From positions 248,001 to 312,000 of the forward strand of contig CBDHES010000029.1 in assembly GCA_965262175.1 (NCBI GenBank): a stretch of DNA of 64,000 bases, given 5' to 3'. A program made the position numbers and the translations under genes. Origin of the DNA: CADEDH01 sp965262175. GTDB lineage: Bacteria; Actinomycetota; Acidimicrobiia; Acidimicrobiales; SZUA-35. This document shows positions 17,944-26,462 of this stretch, one piece after another; the stretch's first letter is position 1, and each line of letters opens with the position of its first letter. The notes below the pieces were generated by a model that did not search any database, had not been told where the DNA came from, and worked only from the letters and a program-made list of their open reading frames with translations.

Positions 17944-18936
17944 ATGACCTTCACTGCGCTCCTGCTCGACGAGACCGACGACGGGGTGGCCGCGGCCGTC
18001 ACCGATCTCGACGACGATCGCCTCCCCGAGGGCTCGGTCACCGTTCGGGTCGAGTGGTCGTCGCTCAACTACAAGGACGGGATGGTCCTCCAGGGCATCG
18101 GCCGGCTCGTCAGGAACTACCCCCACGTCCCCGGGATCGATCTGGCCGGCGTCGTCGAGGCATCCGATGATGCTCGCTATCAGCCGGGCGACGCGGTGGT
18201 GCTGACCGGGTGGCGGGTCGGGGAGGTCCACTGGGGCGGGTACGCCCACCGGGCCCGGGTCGACGCCGACTGGCTGGTGCCTCTTCCCGAGGGGATCACC
18301 ACCCGCCAGGCGATGGCGGTCGGGACGGCCGGATTCACCGCCATGCAGGCCCTGATGGCCCTCGAGCGTCACGATGTCCGCCCCGCCGACGACGCCAAGG
18401 TCCTCGTCACCGGCGCCTCGGGCGGGGTGGGGAGCTCGGCGATCCTGTGGGCGTCGCTCGGCGGGCACCACGTCGTCGCCTCGACGGGCCGCCCCGAGAA
18501 CGCCGACGAGCTCCGGGCGCTGGGCGCAGCCGAGATCATCGACCGAAACGAGCTGGCCGACAATCCGTCGCGCCCGCTGCTGACCGAACGGTGGGCGGGC
18601 TGCATCGACGCCGTCGGCGGCGACACCCTGGCCCACGTGCTGGCCGAGATGTCCTACGGCGGGGCGGTGGCGGCCTGCGGCCTGGCCGGCGGCAACGGCC
18701 TGGCTACCACGGTCATCCCGTTCCTGCTCCGAGGGGTCAGCCTGCTCGGGATCGACTCGGTCATGTGCCCCTACCCCGAGCGGCTGGCGGTGTGGTCCCG
18801 CATCGCCGACGTCGTCGACGCCGACAAGCTCGACGCGTTGACCTCCGAGGTCGCCCTCGACGCCCTACCGACGATGGCCCCCGACATCCTGGGCGGACAG
18901 GTCAAGGGGCGCACCGTCGTCCGCTGCGCCGCCTGA
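17944..18936 (+). CDS. acuI: YhdH/YhfP-family quinone oxidoreductase (acrylyl-CoA reductase AcuI-like)
   Basis: A 330-residue zinc-independent medium-chain dehydrogenase/reductase. Seen: SSLNYKDGM, the proton/substrate region HVPGIDLAGVV, AVGTAGFTAMQAL, and the NADPH-binding loop VTGASGGVGSSAI. These match the YhdH family, of which AcuI reduces acrylyl-CoA to propionyl-CoA. Many members are annotated only as quinone oxidoreductases, so the substrate is inferred. Convergent with the cyclodeaminase-like gene 45 bp away; monocistronic. Confidence 0.85.
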   Translation: MTFTALLLDETDDGVAAAVTDLDDDRLPEGSVTVRVEWSSLNYKDGMVLQGIGRLVRNYPHVPGIDLAGVVEASDDARYQPGDAVVLTGWRVGEVHWGGYAHRARVDADWLVPLPEGITTRQAMAVGTAGFTAMQALMALERHDVRPADDAKVLVTGASGGVGSSAILWASLGGHHVVASTGRPENADELRALGAAEIIDRNELADNPSRPLLTERWAGCIDAVGGDTLAHVLAEMSYGGAVAACGLAGGNGLATTVIPFLLRGVSLLGIDSVMCPYPERLAVWSRIADVVDADKLDALTSEVALDALPTMAPDILGGQVKGRTVVRCAA

Positions 18937-18981
18937 ACGGGCCGCGCCGCCGGAGGTGCGCCGGTCGAGCTGTTGGGTCGA

Positions 18982-19938
18982 CTACAGCTCCACGTCGGTG
19001 CCGGCGCCGGCGGCGATCGCTGCGTCATAGACCAATCGGGCCGCCGCCACGTCCTGCACGGCGTGGCCGGTCGACTTGTAGATCGTCAGCTCTCCCGGCC
19101 CCTGACGGCCGGGCGACCGGCCGGCGATGAGGTCACCCAGCTCGATCACCTCGTCGGGCCGGAGCGACTGCAGCTCGGCCGCCCCGGCCGGCGGTGGGGT
19201 GGCGACGCAGTCCCGCCACTCGACGACGACCCGGGCCCGCCCGACGAGGTCGACCGGCAACTCGGCGGCCGACCCGACCGACGAGACGTGGCTGCCGTCG
19301 GCGACCCGCGCCGGGTCGATGACCGCCTCCGGCGCATGGGTGCACAGCGCGATGACGTCGGCCGACGCGATGGCGTCGTCCAACTCGGCCACCGGGATGG
19401 CCCGAGCGGCGGCCACACCGGCCTCCCGGGCCGCACCGGCCACCACGATGGCGGCCGGTTGGGACCGGTTGACCACCCGGACCTCCCGCCATGGCCGCAG
19501 ACCGGCGAAGGCCCGTGCATGGGCCGCCCCCTGGGCCCCGGCGCCGACGATCGTCAGCACCTCGGCGTCGGGTCGGGCCAGGAGGTCGGCGGCGATGGCC
19601 GCCGTCATCGCCGTCCGCTCCTCGGTGATGACCTCGGCGTCCATGATGGCCAGGGGGGTTCCGGTGCCGATCTCGAACAGGGCGATCAGGCCCTGATGGG
19701 ACGGCGCGGTGGTGTTGCCGGGGAAGACCGAGACCAGCTTGGCGGCCAGTCCGACCCCGTCGAGGTGACCGGGCATCGCCCCCAGCCACCCCGCGCCGGT
19801 CTCGGCCGCCACCCGAGGCGGCACGTTGGCCCGCCCGCTCGACAGCGCGTCCATGGCCCCCTCCAGGGCCTCCCGGAGAGCCGCCGGATCGAGCAGCGAC
19901 GACACCTCCCCGCCGGTCAACATCTTCACCGTCACCAT
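18982..19938 (-). CDS. Ornithine cyclodeaminase / mu-crystallin family protein
   Basis: A 318-residue NAD(P)-binding enzyme. The core has MDAEVITEERTAMTAA, the Rossmann loop IVGAGAQGAAHARAF, and HVSSVGSAAELPVD, typical of the OCD/mu-crystallin family. Members deaminate ornithine to proline, reduce cyclic imines, or act as alanine or lysine dehydrogenases. YKSTGHAVQDVAAA near the C-terminus is a family hallmark. ATG 19938 lies 67 bp from the divergent serine hydrolase start. A true ornithine cyclodeaminase would link to the arginine genes in this window, but the active-site residues visible do not settle the substrate. Confidence 0.82.
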   Translation of the reverse strand: MVTVKMLTGGEVSSLLDPAALREALEGAMDALSSGRANVPPRVAAETGAGWLGAMPGHLDGVGLAAKLVSVFPGNTTAPSHQGLIALFEIGTGTPLAIMDAEVITEERTAMTAAIAADLLARPDAEVLTIVGAGAQGAAHARAFAGLRPWREVRVVNRSQPAAIVVAGAAREAGVAAARAIPVAELDDAIASADVIALCTHAPEAVIDPARVADGSHVSSVGSAAELPVDLVGRARVVVEWRDCVATPPPAGAAELQSLRPDEVIELGDLIAGRSPGRQGPGELTIYKSTGHAVQDVAAARLVYDAAIAAGAGTDVEL

Positions 19939-20005
19939 CGGTCCAGCATGGCGGGCACCGGCCGACGATGTGGTGATCCGCCGTCGTTGTGGCCAGGATG
20001 ATGCC

Positions 20006-21271
20006 ATGGCACCGGACAACGACGTCGTCGACCCCGTATCGCTGGGGTTCGACCCCGCCCGCCTGGACCGGATCGACGAGTTCATCCGTTCGGAGTACCT
20101 CGACACCGGCCGCTACCCGGGGTTCTCCCTGCTGATAAGCCGCCAGGGTGAGGTCGCCCACCTCTCGACCCAGGGCCATCGCAACGTCGAGCGAGGCGAG
20201 CCGATGACGGCCGACACCCTGCTGCGGATCTTCTCGATGACCAAGCCGGTCACGTCGGTGGCCATGCTGATGCTCTACGAGGAGGGTCGGTTCCGGCTGG
20301 AGGAACCCGTGTCGACGTTCATCCCGTCGTTCGGCGACCTCCGGGTCTGGCAGGACGGCACCCCCGACAACTACACGACGACCCATCCCGAACGGGAGAT
20401 GACGGTCCGCGACCTGCTGACCCACACCTCCGGTCTGACCTACGGGTTCATGAAACGCCACCCGGTCGACTCGCTCTACCGTCGCCGGGGGCTCGACGAC
20501 GGCGGGACCAAGCTCGAAGCGTGGGTCGAGGCGGTGGCCGAGCTGCCGTTGCTGTTCTCGCCGGGAACCCAGTGGTCCTACAGCATCGCCACCGACGTGC
20601 TCGGGCGGCTGGTGGAGGTCATCGGCGGCCAGCCCTTCGACCGGTTCCTGACCGACCGGATCTTCGAGCCCCTGGGGATGTCCGACACCGGCTTCTGGGC
20701 CGACGACGCCGATGGCGACCGCCTCGCCTCCCTGTACACCGTCCCGGCCCTGTCGCCCTTCGGGGTACCCGACGGGGCCGAGGGGACCGACATGGCCCTG
20801 CTCGACGACGGCGGAGAGAGCAGCCGGTGGCGGCAGCCGCCAGCGTTCCTGTCCGGTGGCGGCGGCCTGGTGTCGACCATCGGCGACTACCACCGGTTCG
20901 CCCAGATGCTGCTCCGGGGTGGCGACCTCGACGGCGAGCGGATCCTCGGGCCGCGGACGATCGACTACGCCACCGACAACCACCTGCCGACGGGCGGCGA
21001 CCTGGCCAGCATGGGCCAGCGGGTGTTCAGCGAGTCGACCTACGACGGGATCGGCTTCGGGCTCGGGTTCTCGGTCGTGCTCGACCCGGCGGCCTGTCAG
21101 GTCATCAACTCCCCGGGGAGCTTCGGGTGGGGCGGGGCGGCCTCGACGCTGTTCTGGGTCGACCCGATCGAGGACCTGGTGGTGATCGGCATGACGCAGC
21201 TCATGCCGTCGTCGGCCTACCCGATCCGCGAGGAGTTGCGTCCCCTCGTCTACAGCGCCCTCGTCGACTGA
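20006..21271 (+). CDS. Serine beta-lactamase-family hydrolase/esterase
   Basis: A 421-residue member of the beta-lactamase (class C/DD-peptidase/esterase) fold. The nucleophile motif SxxK is SMTK in LRIFSMTKPVTSVAML, and the Tyr motif is YSI rather than the YxN of true AmpC. HTSGLTYGF and GFGLGFSVV are family segments. No signal peptide is seen, so it is probably a cytoplasmic esterase or lipase (EstB-like), not a resistance enzyme. ATG 20006 is the only start in frame near the divergent promoter region; AGGATG precedes it. Confidence 0.85.
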   Translation: MAPDNDVVDPVSLGFDPARLDRIDEFIRSEYLDTGRYPGFSLLISRQGEVAHLSTQGHRNVERGEPMTADTLLRIFSMTKPVTSVAMLMLYEEGRFRLEEPVSTFIPSFGDLRVWQDGTPDNYTTTHPEREMTVRDLLTHTSGLTYGFMKRHPVDSLYRRRGLDDGGTKLEAWVEAVAELPLLFSPGTQWSYSIATDVLGRLVEVIGGQPFDRFLTDRIFEPLGMSDTGFWADDADGDRLASLYTVPALSPFGVPDGAEGTDMALLDDGGESSRWRQPPAFLSGGGGLVSTIGDYHRFAQMLLRGGDLDGERILGPRTIDYATDNHLPTGGDLASMGQRVFSESTYDGIGFGLGFSVVLDPAACQVINSPGSFGWGGAASTLFWVDPIEDLVVIGMTQLMPSSAYPIREELRPLVYSALVD

Positions 21272-21302
21272 TCGCCGCCGAGCCGACGTCGCACGTGACG
21301 CT

Positions 21303-21992
21303 GTGAACATCGCCAGTCACATCGCGGTCGCCGATCTGGCGCTCGACGGCCGGTTGACCGCCACCGCCCGCGCCGGCCACCTCCTCGGCTCGGCGCTGCC
21401 CGACCTGGCCGGCATGGCCCGGTTCCGGCTCCTGGGCTCGACCGACGACGGCCCGGTCGACGACGGGATCGCCGTCCATCACCGGACCGACGATCTCTTC
21501 CACCGTCACCCGTGGTTCAGCACCCGCAACCGGACGATCCACGACGAGCTGCGGGGTGCGGGCCTGGCCCGAGGGCCGGCGATGGCCTGTGGCCACGTCG
21601 GCATCGAGCTGCTCCTCGACGGAGCGATCCTCTCCGACGACCACGTGGCCGGAGCCTGCGGCGCCGCCCTGGCCGCCATCGAACCGAGGAGGGACGCCCT
21701 GGGGGATCTGGTGACCGAACCCGGACGGCACGCCGACTGGCAGCATCACCTCTCCCGGCTGGCGGCGTGGCGGCTCCCCGACGACTACGACGACCCCTGG
21801 GCGGTGGCTGCCCGACTCGAACGGATCCTGGCCCGTCGGCCTCGACTCGCCCTCCCGCCGAACAGGATCCCGCTGGTGGCCGAGACGTTGGCGGCCCACC
21901 AGCCGGGGATCGCCGCAACCGCCCGAGACCTGATCACCGAGCTGGCAGCCGAGCTCGCCCCGCCACCGATTGGCCGGGCCGGTCAGTCCTGA
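21303..21992 (+). CDS. ACP phosphodiesterase-like metal-dependent hydrolase (divergent)
   Basis: A 229-residue protein that I recognise only by pattern. It begins VNIASHIAVADLAL (compare the MNFLAHxxLA start of AcpH), then has GHLLGSALPD, AVHHRTDDLFHRHP, CGHVGIELLLDG and LARRPRL. The order and spacing match the histidines of COG3124 ACP phosphodiesterases, which remove phosphopantetheine from acyl carrier protein. The identity is low, so the activity is inferred. GTG 21303 follows the hydrolase stop by 31 bp. The 3' end overlaps the convergent recN by 10 bp. Confidence 0.55.
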   Translation: MNIASHIAVADLALDGRLTATARAGHLLGSALPDLAGMARFRLLGSTDDGPVDDGIAVHHRTDDLFHRHPWFSTRNRTIHDELRGAGLARGPAMACGHVGIELLLDGAILSDDHVAGACGAALAAIEPRRDALGDLVTEPGRHADWQHHLSRLAAWRLPDDYDDPWAVAARLERILARRPRLALPPNRIPLVAETLAAHQPGIAATARDLITELAAELAPPPIGRAGQS

Positions 21993-23572
21993 CGGCGCTG
22001 CTCCCGGGCCTCGTCGATCAGCTCACGGGCGTGTTGGCGGGCGGTCGGCGAGTCCGGCTGGCCGGACAGCATCCGGGCCAGCTCGACGAGCCGGCCCTCG
22101 TCGTCGAGGAGTCGGACCTCCGAGACCGTGTCGTCGTCGCCCTGCCGCTTGGTGACCGCCAGGTGGGCGTCGGCGAACGCCGCCACCTGGGGGAGGTGGG
22201 TCACCACCAGAACCTGGTGGCGGTCGCCGAGGTGGCTCAACGACCGGCCGACGGCGAACCCGGCCTCGCCACCGATCCCGGCGTCGACCTCGTCGAAGAC
22301 CAGCACCGGCGGCGCCTCGGAGAGCACGCTCCGTAGGGCCAACATGGCTCGGGCCAACTCCCCGCCGGAGGCGACCTTGGCCAGCGGCTGCAGCGGCGAT
22401 CCGGGGTTGGCGGCGAGCTGGAACGACACCTCGCCCCCGTCGAGGCCATCGACTTCGATCCCGACCCGGGCCTTGGGCATCGCCAACTCCGGCAGGTGGC
22501 GTTGCATGGCGTCGGCCAGGCCCGGGGCGGCCTCCAGCCGGGCGGCCCGGACCCGCTTCTGGGCTTCGGCCAACGCGGCCCGGGCGTCGGCGAGGCGCTC
22601 GTCGAGCTCGGCGGCCAGGCGATCGTGGTCTTCCAGTTCCTTGAGGCGGAGGTGGAGGGCGTCCCGCTCGGCGATGACGGCCGCCAGGTCGTCGCCATAC
22701 TTGCGGCACAGGTCGTGGAGGGCCCGACGGCGGGCCAGGACCTCCTCGAGCCGTTCGGGGTCGGGCTCGATGCTCTCGCCGAGATCGCGGAGGGCATCGG
22801 CGACATCGTCGAGCTCGGCCAACACGTTGCGGAGCCGCTCGACGACGGCATCGAAGGGCCCGCGGCCTTCGAGCAACGCCGAGGCGGCGGCGATCTGGTC
22901 CCGGGCGCCGTCGTCGTCGATGAGGCGGCTGAGGGCCGTGGACGCTTCTTCGTTGTGGGCCACGGCGTTGGCCAGCAGCTCCTCCGTCTCGGCCAGCTTG
23001 GCGTCCTCGTCGGGGTCCGAGAGGTCGGCCTCGTCCAACTCGTCGACCTGGTAGCGGACCAGATCGAGCTCCCGGGCCCGGGCCCGCTCGTCACCACCCA
23101 TCGACGCCAGCGCCCCCTCGACCTCGGCCAGGTCGGCCCGGGCCACCCCGAGATCGTCGAGATCGACCCGGCCGAAGGTGTCGAGCGCCTCCCGCTGGGC
23201 GTCGACGCCGAGGAGCGACTGGTGGGCGTGCTGGCCGTGGAGGTCGACGAGGCGGGCACCGATCTCGGCCAGGGCCGAGGCGGTGGTCGGACGACCGTTG
23301 ACGTAGGCCCGGGACCGGCCCGACGCCGGGATGACCCGGGAGAGCACGAACTCGGCCTCGCCGAGCTCGAACCGCCCGTCGACCACGGCGGCGTCGGCTC
23401 CAGACCGGACCAGGCCCGGATCCGCTCGGCCACCGACCAGAAGGTCGATGGCGTCGACCAGGAGCGTCTTGCCGGCACCGGTCTCACCGGTGAGGGCGAT
23501 CATGCCGAGGGGGATCTCGAGGGTCAGCTCCTCGATCACCCCCAGATCCTTGACAGCCAGTTCGAGAAGCAT
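21983..23572 (-). CDS. recN: DNA repair protein RecN
   Basis: A 529-residue SMC-like ATPase for double-strand-break repair. The Walker A is TGETGAGKT (residues 28-36). Long coiled coils occupy the middle, and the ABC-type signature KVASGGELARAMLAL and Walker B PPVLVFDEVDAGIGGEAG lie near the C-terminus. The ATG overlaps the nadK stop by one base (TGATG), so it is coupled as tlyA-nadK-recN, the conserved actinobacterial order. Confidence 0.96.
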   Translation of the reverse strand: MLLELAVKDLGVIEELTLEIPLGMIALTGETGAGKTLLVDAIDLLVGGRADPGLVRSGADAAVVDGRFELGEAEFVLSRVIPASGRSRAYVNGRPTTASALAEIGARLVDLHGQHAHQSLLGVDAQREALDTFGRVDLDDLGVARADLAEVEGALASMGGDERARARELDLVRYQVDELDEADLSDPDEDAKLAETEELLANAVAHNEEASTALSRLIDDDGARDQIAAASALLEGRGPFDAVVERLRNVLAELDDVADALRDLGESIEPDPERLEEVLARRRALHDLCRKYGDDLAAVIAERDALHLRLKELEDHDRLAAELDERLADARAALAEAQKRVRAARLEAAPGLADAMQRHLPELAMPKARVGIEVDGLDGGEVSFQLAANPGSPLQPLAKVASGGELARAMLALRSVLSEAPPVLVFDEVDAGIGGEAGFAVGRSLSHLGDRHQVLVVTHLPQVAAFADAHLAVTKRQGDDDTVSEVRLLDDEGRLVELARMLSGQPDSPTARQHARELIDEAREQRRQD

Positions 23573-24456
23573 CAGCGATCCGAGAGTCCGAACTTTTCCT
23601 TCAGAACCAGGTGGAAGTCGCGGTCACCCCGCACGAGGAGCTTGACTCCGACCGGTGAGGTCCGACAATGGATCGCCTCCCCCGGGGCCAGGTGACGGCG
23701 CACACCCTCGGCCGTCTCCCAGGGTCGACCGTCCATCGTGACCGCAGCCGGCCGGTGACCCTCGACCCGAAGCTCGACGTCGGCTCCGGGTGACAGGACC
23801 ATCGGACGGTTGAAGACACCGTGGGCGGCGACCGGTGTCAGGATAAGGGCCTCGAAGGACGGTTCGACGATCGGCCCACCGGCGGACAGGGAGTAGGCGG
23901 TGCTACCGGTCGGGGTGGCGACGATGAGACCGTCGGCGAGCACGGTGATGAACCGCTGGCCGCTGATGGTGATCGTCACCTCGACGGCCCGGCCCGGCTC
24001 CGAGCGTTCGATCACCGCCTCGTTGAGGGCCGTGCCGATCGGGGTCGTCCCGTCCGCCTCGAACACGTCGATCATCATCCGCTGCTCGGTGCGGAACCGG
24101 CCGTCGTGCCACTGCTGGAGGGCCTCGACCATGTGCTCGGGGTCGACCTCGGTCAGGTACCCGAGGTGGCCCCCGTTGACCCCGAGGATGTCGACGCCGT
24201 GGGCGGCGACCAGGGCCGTGGTCCGGAGCATCGTGCCGTCGCCGCCGAGGCTGAGACACGCTGCCAGCTGCGGGCCGAACTCCTCCTCGGGGACGCCGAG
24301 ATCCCCCCGTCCGACCTTGAGGGCGTCACGGGAAGGGAGGCAGACGTCGATCACCCCGGAGGCCCACTCGATGGCCTGCTTGGCCAGCTCATCGACCGCC
24401 GTGTTGTAGAGGTGGACGACGATCCCGAGCTTTCCCGGTGGCCGCTCGGCGCTCAT
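23572..24456 (-). CDS. nadK: NAD kinase
   Basis: A 294-residue enzyme phosphorylating NAD to NADP. The signature SLGGDGTMLRT has GGDGT at residues 71-75, and NEAVIER and TPTGSTAYSLSAGGP are conserved. ATG 24456 is chosen by homology length; a GTG at 24492 would add 12 Gly/Ser residues, and the only good GGAGG is 16 bp before 24456, so the exact start is uncertain. Sits between tlyA and recN. Confidence 0.94.
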   Translation of the reverse strand: MSAERPPGKLGIVVHLYNTAVDELAKQAIEWASGVIDVCLPSRDALKVGRGDLGVPEEEFGPQLAACLSLGGDGTMLRTTALVAAHGVDILGVNGGHLGYLTEVDPEHMVEALQQWHDGRFRTEQRMMIDVFEADGTTPIGTALNEAVIERSEPGRAVEVTITISGQRFITVLADGLIVATPTGSTAYSLSAGGPIVEPSFEALILTPVAAHGVFNRPMVLSPGADVELRVEGHRPAAVTMDGRPWETAEGVRRHLAPGEAIHCRTSPVGVKLLVRGDRDFHLVLKEKFGLSDR

Positions 24457-24535
24457 CGACCGTCCACCGCTGCCTCCGGGGTCGGCCGCCACCGGACCGC
24501 CCGCTCGAGCCTCGGCGGGCTCGCCGGAATGCCCG

Positions 24536-25393
24536 TCATGCCGGCACCGCCTGGGCCCGGGCTACTGCGTCATCGATGTCGTCGATGAGCCGAGCGTAGG
24601 CCACCCACCGGCCGGGGGGTGAGACGCCTCCCCTCGCCGGGTGGCGCAGCCGGGTGAGGAACTCCCGGTTTCCTCTCGCTCCGGCGACGGGTGCGGCGGT
24701 GACCGCCTCGACCTCGAAGCCGCAGTCGGCCGCAGCGTCGGCGGTGTCGAGGAGCACCCGACGCCAGATCGCCGGGTCGCGTACGACGCCACGGCCGGCC
24801 TTCACCGCGTCGCGCCCAGCCTCGAACTGAGGCTTGACCAGGGCGACGACCGTCGACGAACCCCCCGATGGCCGCTGGCGCTCGAGGAGGACCGCGATGG
24901 CCGGGAGCACGTGGGCGAGGGTGATGAACGACACGTCGATGGTGACCACGCCGATCGGGCCGACCACCGACGCCGGATCGAGGTGTCGGATGTCGGTCCG
25001 CTGCCGATCGTCGACCCGGGGGTCGGCCACCAGGCGCGGATGGAGCTGGCCGGTGCCGACGTCGACCGCCACGACCGATCGAGCTCCGCGCTGGAGGAGG
25101 CAGTCGGTGAAGCCACCGGTCGATGCCCCGACATCGACACAGCGAGCGCCGTCGACGTCGATCGAGAGCTCATCGAGAGCGGCCGCCAACTTGTGCCCGG
25201 CCCGGCTCACGTAGGCCTCGGCGGCCTCGGCGACGGCGATGACCTGACCGGCAGCGACCGACCGAGCCGGTTTGGTGACGACGACGCCATCGACCTCGAC
25301 TCGACCGGCGGCGATCTCCCGCTGGGCGGCCCGCCGGCTGTCGACCAGTCCTCGTTCCATCAGCTCGACATCGAGCCGTCGCCCCTGCCCCAC
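24536..25393 (-). CDS. tlyA: TlyA-family rRNA 2'-O-methyltransferase
   Basis: A 285-residue enzyme with an N-terminal S4 domain (RLDVELMERGLVDSRRAAQR) and a class I methyltransferase domain (VDVGASTGGFTDCLL, DVGTGQLHPRL, ALVKPQFEAG). TlyA methylates 16S and 23S rRNA cytidines in mycobacteria, and loss gives capreomycin resistance. First gene of tlyA-nadK-recN; start GTG 25393. The gap to nadK is 79 bp. Confidence 0.92.
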   Translation of the reverse strand: MGQGRRLDVELMERGLVDSRRAAQREIAAGRVEVDGVVVTKPARSVAAGQVIAVAEAAEAYVSRAGHKLAAALDELSIDVDGARCVDVGASTGGFTDCLLQRGARSVVAVDVGTGQLHPRLVADPRVDDRQRTDIRHLDPASVVGPIGVVTIDVSFITLAHVLPAIAVLLERQRPSGGSSTVVALVKPQFEAGRDAVKAGRGVVRDPAIWRRVLLDTADAAADCGFEVEAVTAAPVAGARGNREFLTRLRHPARGGVSPPGRWVAYARLIDDIDDAVARAQAVPA

Positions 25394-25481
25394 GAGTTCG
25401 CGCCCCTTCCGAACCGGTCACACCATGGTCACCCGCGACGCACGGTACTGGGCGAGGGCCGGGCTTCGCTCGGACGCGAGC

Positions 25482-25503
25482 GAGCGGGCCCTGAGGCCCG
25501 CTC
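25482..25503 (-). terminator. Hairpin downstream of the 11-mer-repeat gene
   Basis: GAGCGGGCC and GGCCCGCTC form a perfect 9-bp stem with a 4-base loop, 35 bp past the stop at 25538. There is no U tract, so it is a candidate terminator or mRNA 3'-end structure, separating this gene from tlyA. Confidence 0.4.
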
Positions 25504-25537
25504 CACGCTCATCGTTCGGTTGTCGAGCCGTCCGGAC

Positions 25538-26290
25538 TCAGGAGATCGTCGAACCGTCGGGGGTCGGACCATTGGCCGCGTCGGCATCGGAACCGATCGG
25601 CTGGGTGGCCACGTCACCGGCGGTGGCCACCGTGTCACCGGCGGTGGCCACCGTGTCACCGGCGGTCTCGGCCGCATCGGCGACCGTGTCACCGGCGGTC
25701 TCGGCCGCATCGGCGACCGTGTCACCGGCGGTCTCGGCCGCATCGGCGACCGTGTCACCGGCGGTCTCGGCCGCATCGGCGACCGTGTCACCGGCGGTCT
25801 CGGCCGCATCGGCGACCGTTTCGGCGGCCTCGTCGGCCGGCGACCACGGCCAGCTGTCGGGCACGGTGACACCGAGCTGCCGGGCGGCCCGCCGGCTGGC
25901 GTCGGCCACGGTCGGTCGGACCTGACCGACGAACTCCTTCATCACGCCGACGACCTGGGTCGGGTCGAGCGAGGGGCGCCCCTCGCCGCTGGCCGCCTCG
26001 CCGGCGGGCGAGGCATCGGAAACGGCGTCGGCCGCATCGTCGACCGACGCGTCGACGAACCCCTGCGCGGCGTCGGTGCCGGCGGTGGTGGCATCGCCAT
26101 CGCCGCGGACCGTGCCGACCATCGAGTCCAACCCCCGGGCGGCCTGCTTGACCTGGCCGGGAACCGACTCCGACTTCTCGATCGAGGCGAGGAGCTTCTG
26201 CCACTCGCCGTCGATCTGGGCGGCCGTCTTGGCGGCCGTCTTGGACAAGGTGGCGGTGAGATCAGAAGAGGTGCGCATGACAATGAGCAT
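25538..26290 (-). CDS. Uncharacterised Ala/Asp/Thr-rich protein with 11-residue helical repeats
   Basis: About 250 residues, no recognised family. Residues 1-60 form a predicted helix (SKTAAKTAAQIDGEWQKLL). The C-terminal third has five copies of an 11-residue unit (VADAAETAGDT) followed by two or three 7-residue TVATAGD units, all acidic. Eleven-residue repeats of this composition resemble the amphipathic membrane- or desiccation-related repeats of group 3 LEA and apolipoprotein-like proteins. The start is ATG 26290 or ATG 26278; AGGGAGGT lies 1 bp before the first and 13 bp before the second. No signal peptide. A 16-bp palindrome lies 17 bp upstream. Confidence 0.7.
   Translation of the reverse strand: MLIVMRTSSDLTATLSKTAAKTAAQIDGEWQKLLASIEKSESVPGQVKQAARGLDSMVGTVRGDGDATTAGTDAAQGFVDASVDDAADAVSDASPAGEAASGEGRPSLDPTQVVGVMKEFVGQVRPTVADASRRAARQLGVTVPDSWPWSPADEAAETVADAAETAGDTVADAAETAGDTVADAAETAGDTVADAAETAGDTVADAAETAGDTVATAGDTVATAGDVATQPIGSDADAANGPTPDGSTIS
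25648..25812. repeat. Five tandem 33-bp repeats (coding), preceded by 21-bp repeats
   Basis: Five head-to-tail 33-bp units, the last four identical, each built on CCGTGTCACCGGCGGTCTCG. Two to three 21-bp units (TGGCCACCGTGTCACCGGC type) precede them at about 25610-25655. Unit lengths are multiples of three, so copy-number change keeps the frame. Confidence 0.9.
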
Positions 26291-26306
26291 ACCTCCCTAC
26301 GCACTC

Positions 26307-26322
26307 GCTTGCAATTGCAAGC
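26307..26322. promoter_or_regulatory. Perfect 16-bp palindrome between divergent genes (candidate operator)
   Basis: GCTTGCAATTGCAAGC is a perfect inverted repeat, AT-rich at its centre in a 70% GC region. It lies 17 bp before the 11-mer-repeat gene on the minus strand and about 140 bp before the beta-helix gene. It looks like a homodimeric regulator site; the regulator is unknown. Confidence 0.5.
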
Positions 26323-26462
26323 ACAAGAGAAATCGATGCCCCTTCCCGGACATCCGACCGTCGAAGCGGCGTGACCGTGCCCTATGCTGGGCCACCGAGG
26401 GAAGTCGTTGGGGCGCGACGTGCTCTGGAAGTCCGAGGCCACCGTTGCAGTTCCTGTTCTCG

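Noticed and set aside
20006..21271. Antibiotic-resistance beta-lactamase
   Set aside because: The YxN motif is YSI, no signal peptide is present, and the segments fit esterase-type relatives.
19133..21310. 725-codon minus-strand frame across the cyclodeaminase and hydrolase genes
   Set aside because: Covers two well-supported genes in other frames and has no conserved motif.
25648..25812. Possible CRISPR array
   Set aside because: The 33-bp units are directly adjacent with no spacers, and they lie in frame in a protein gene.
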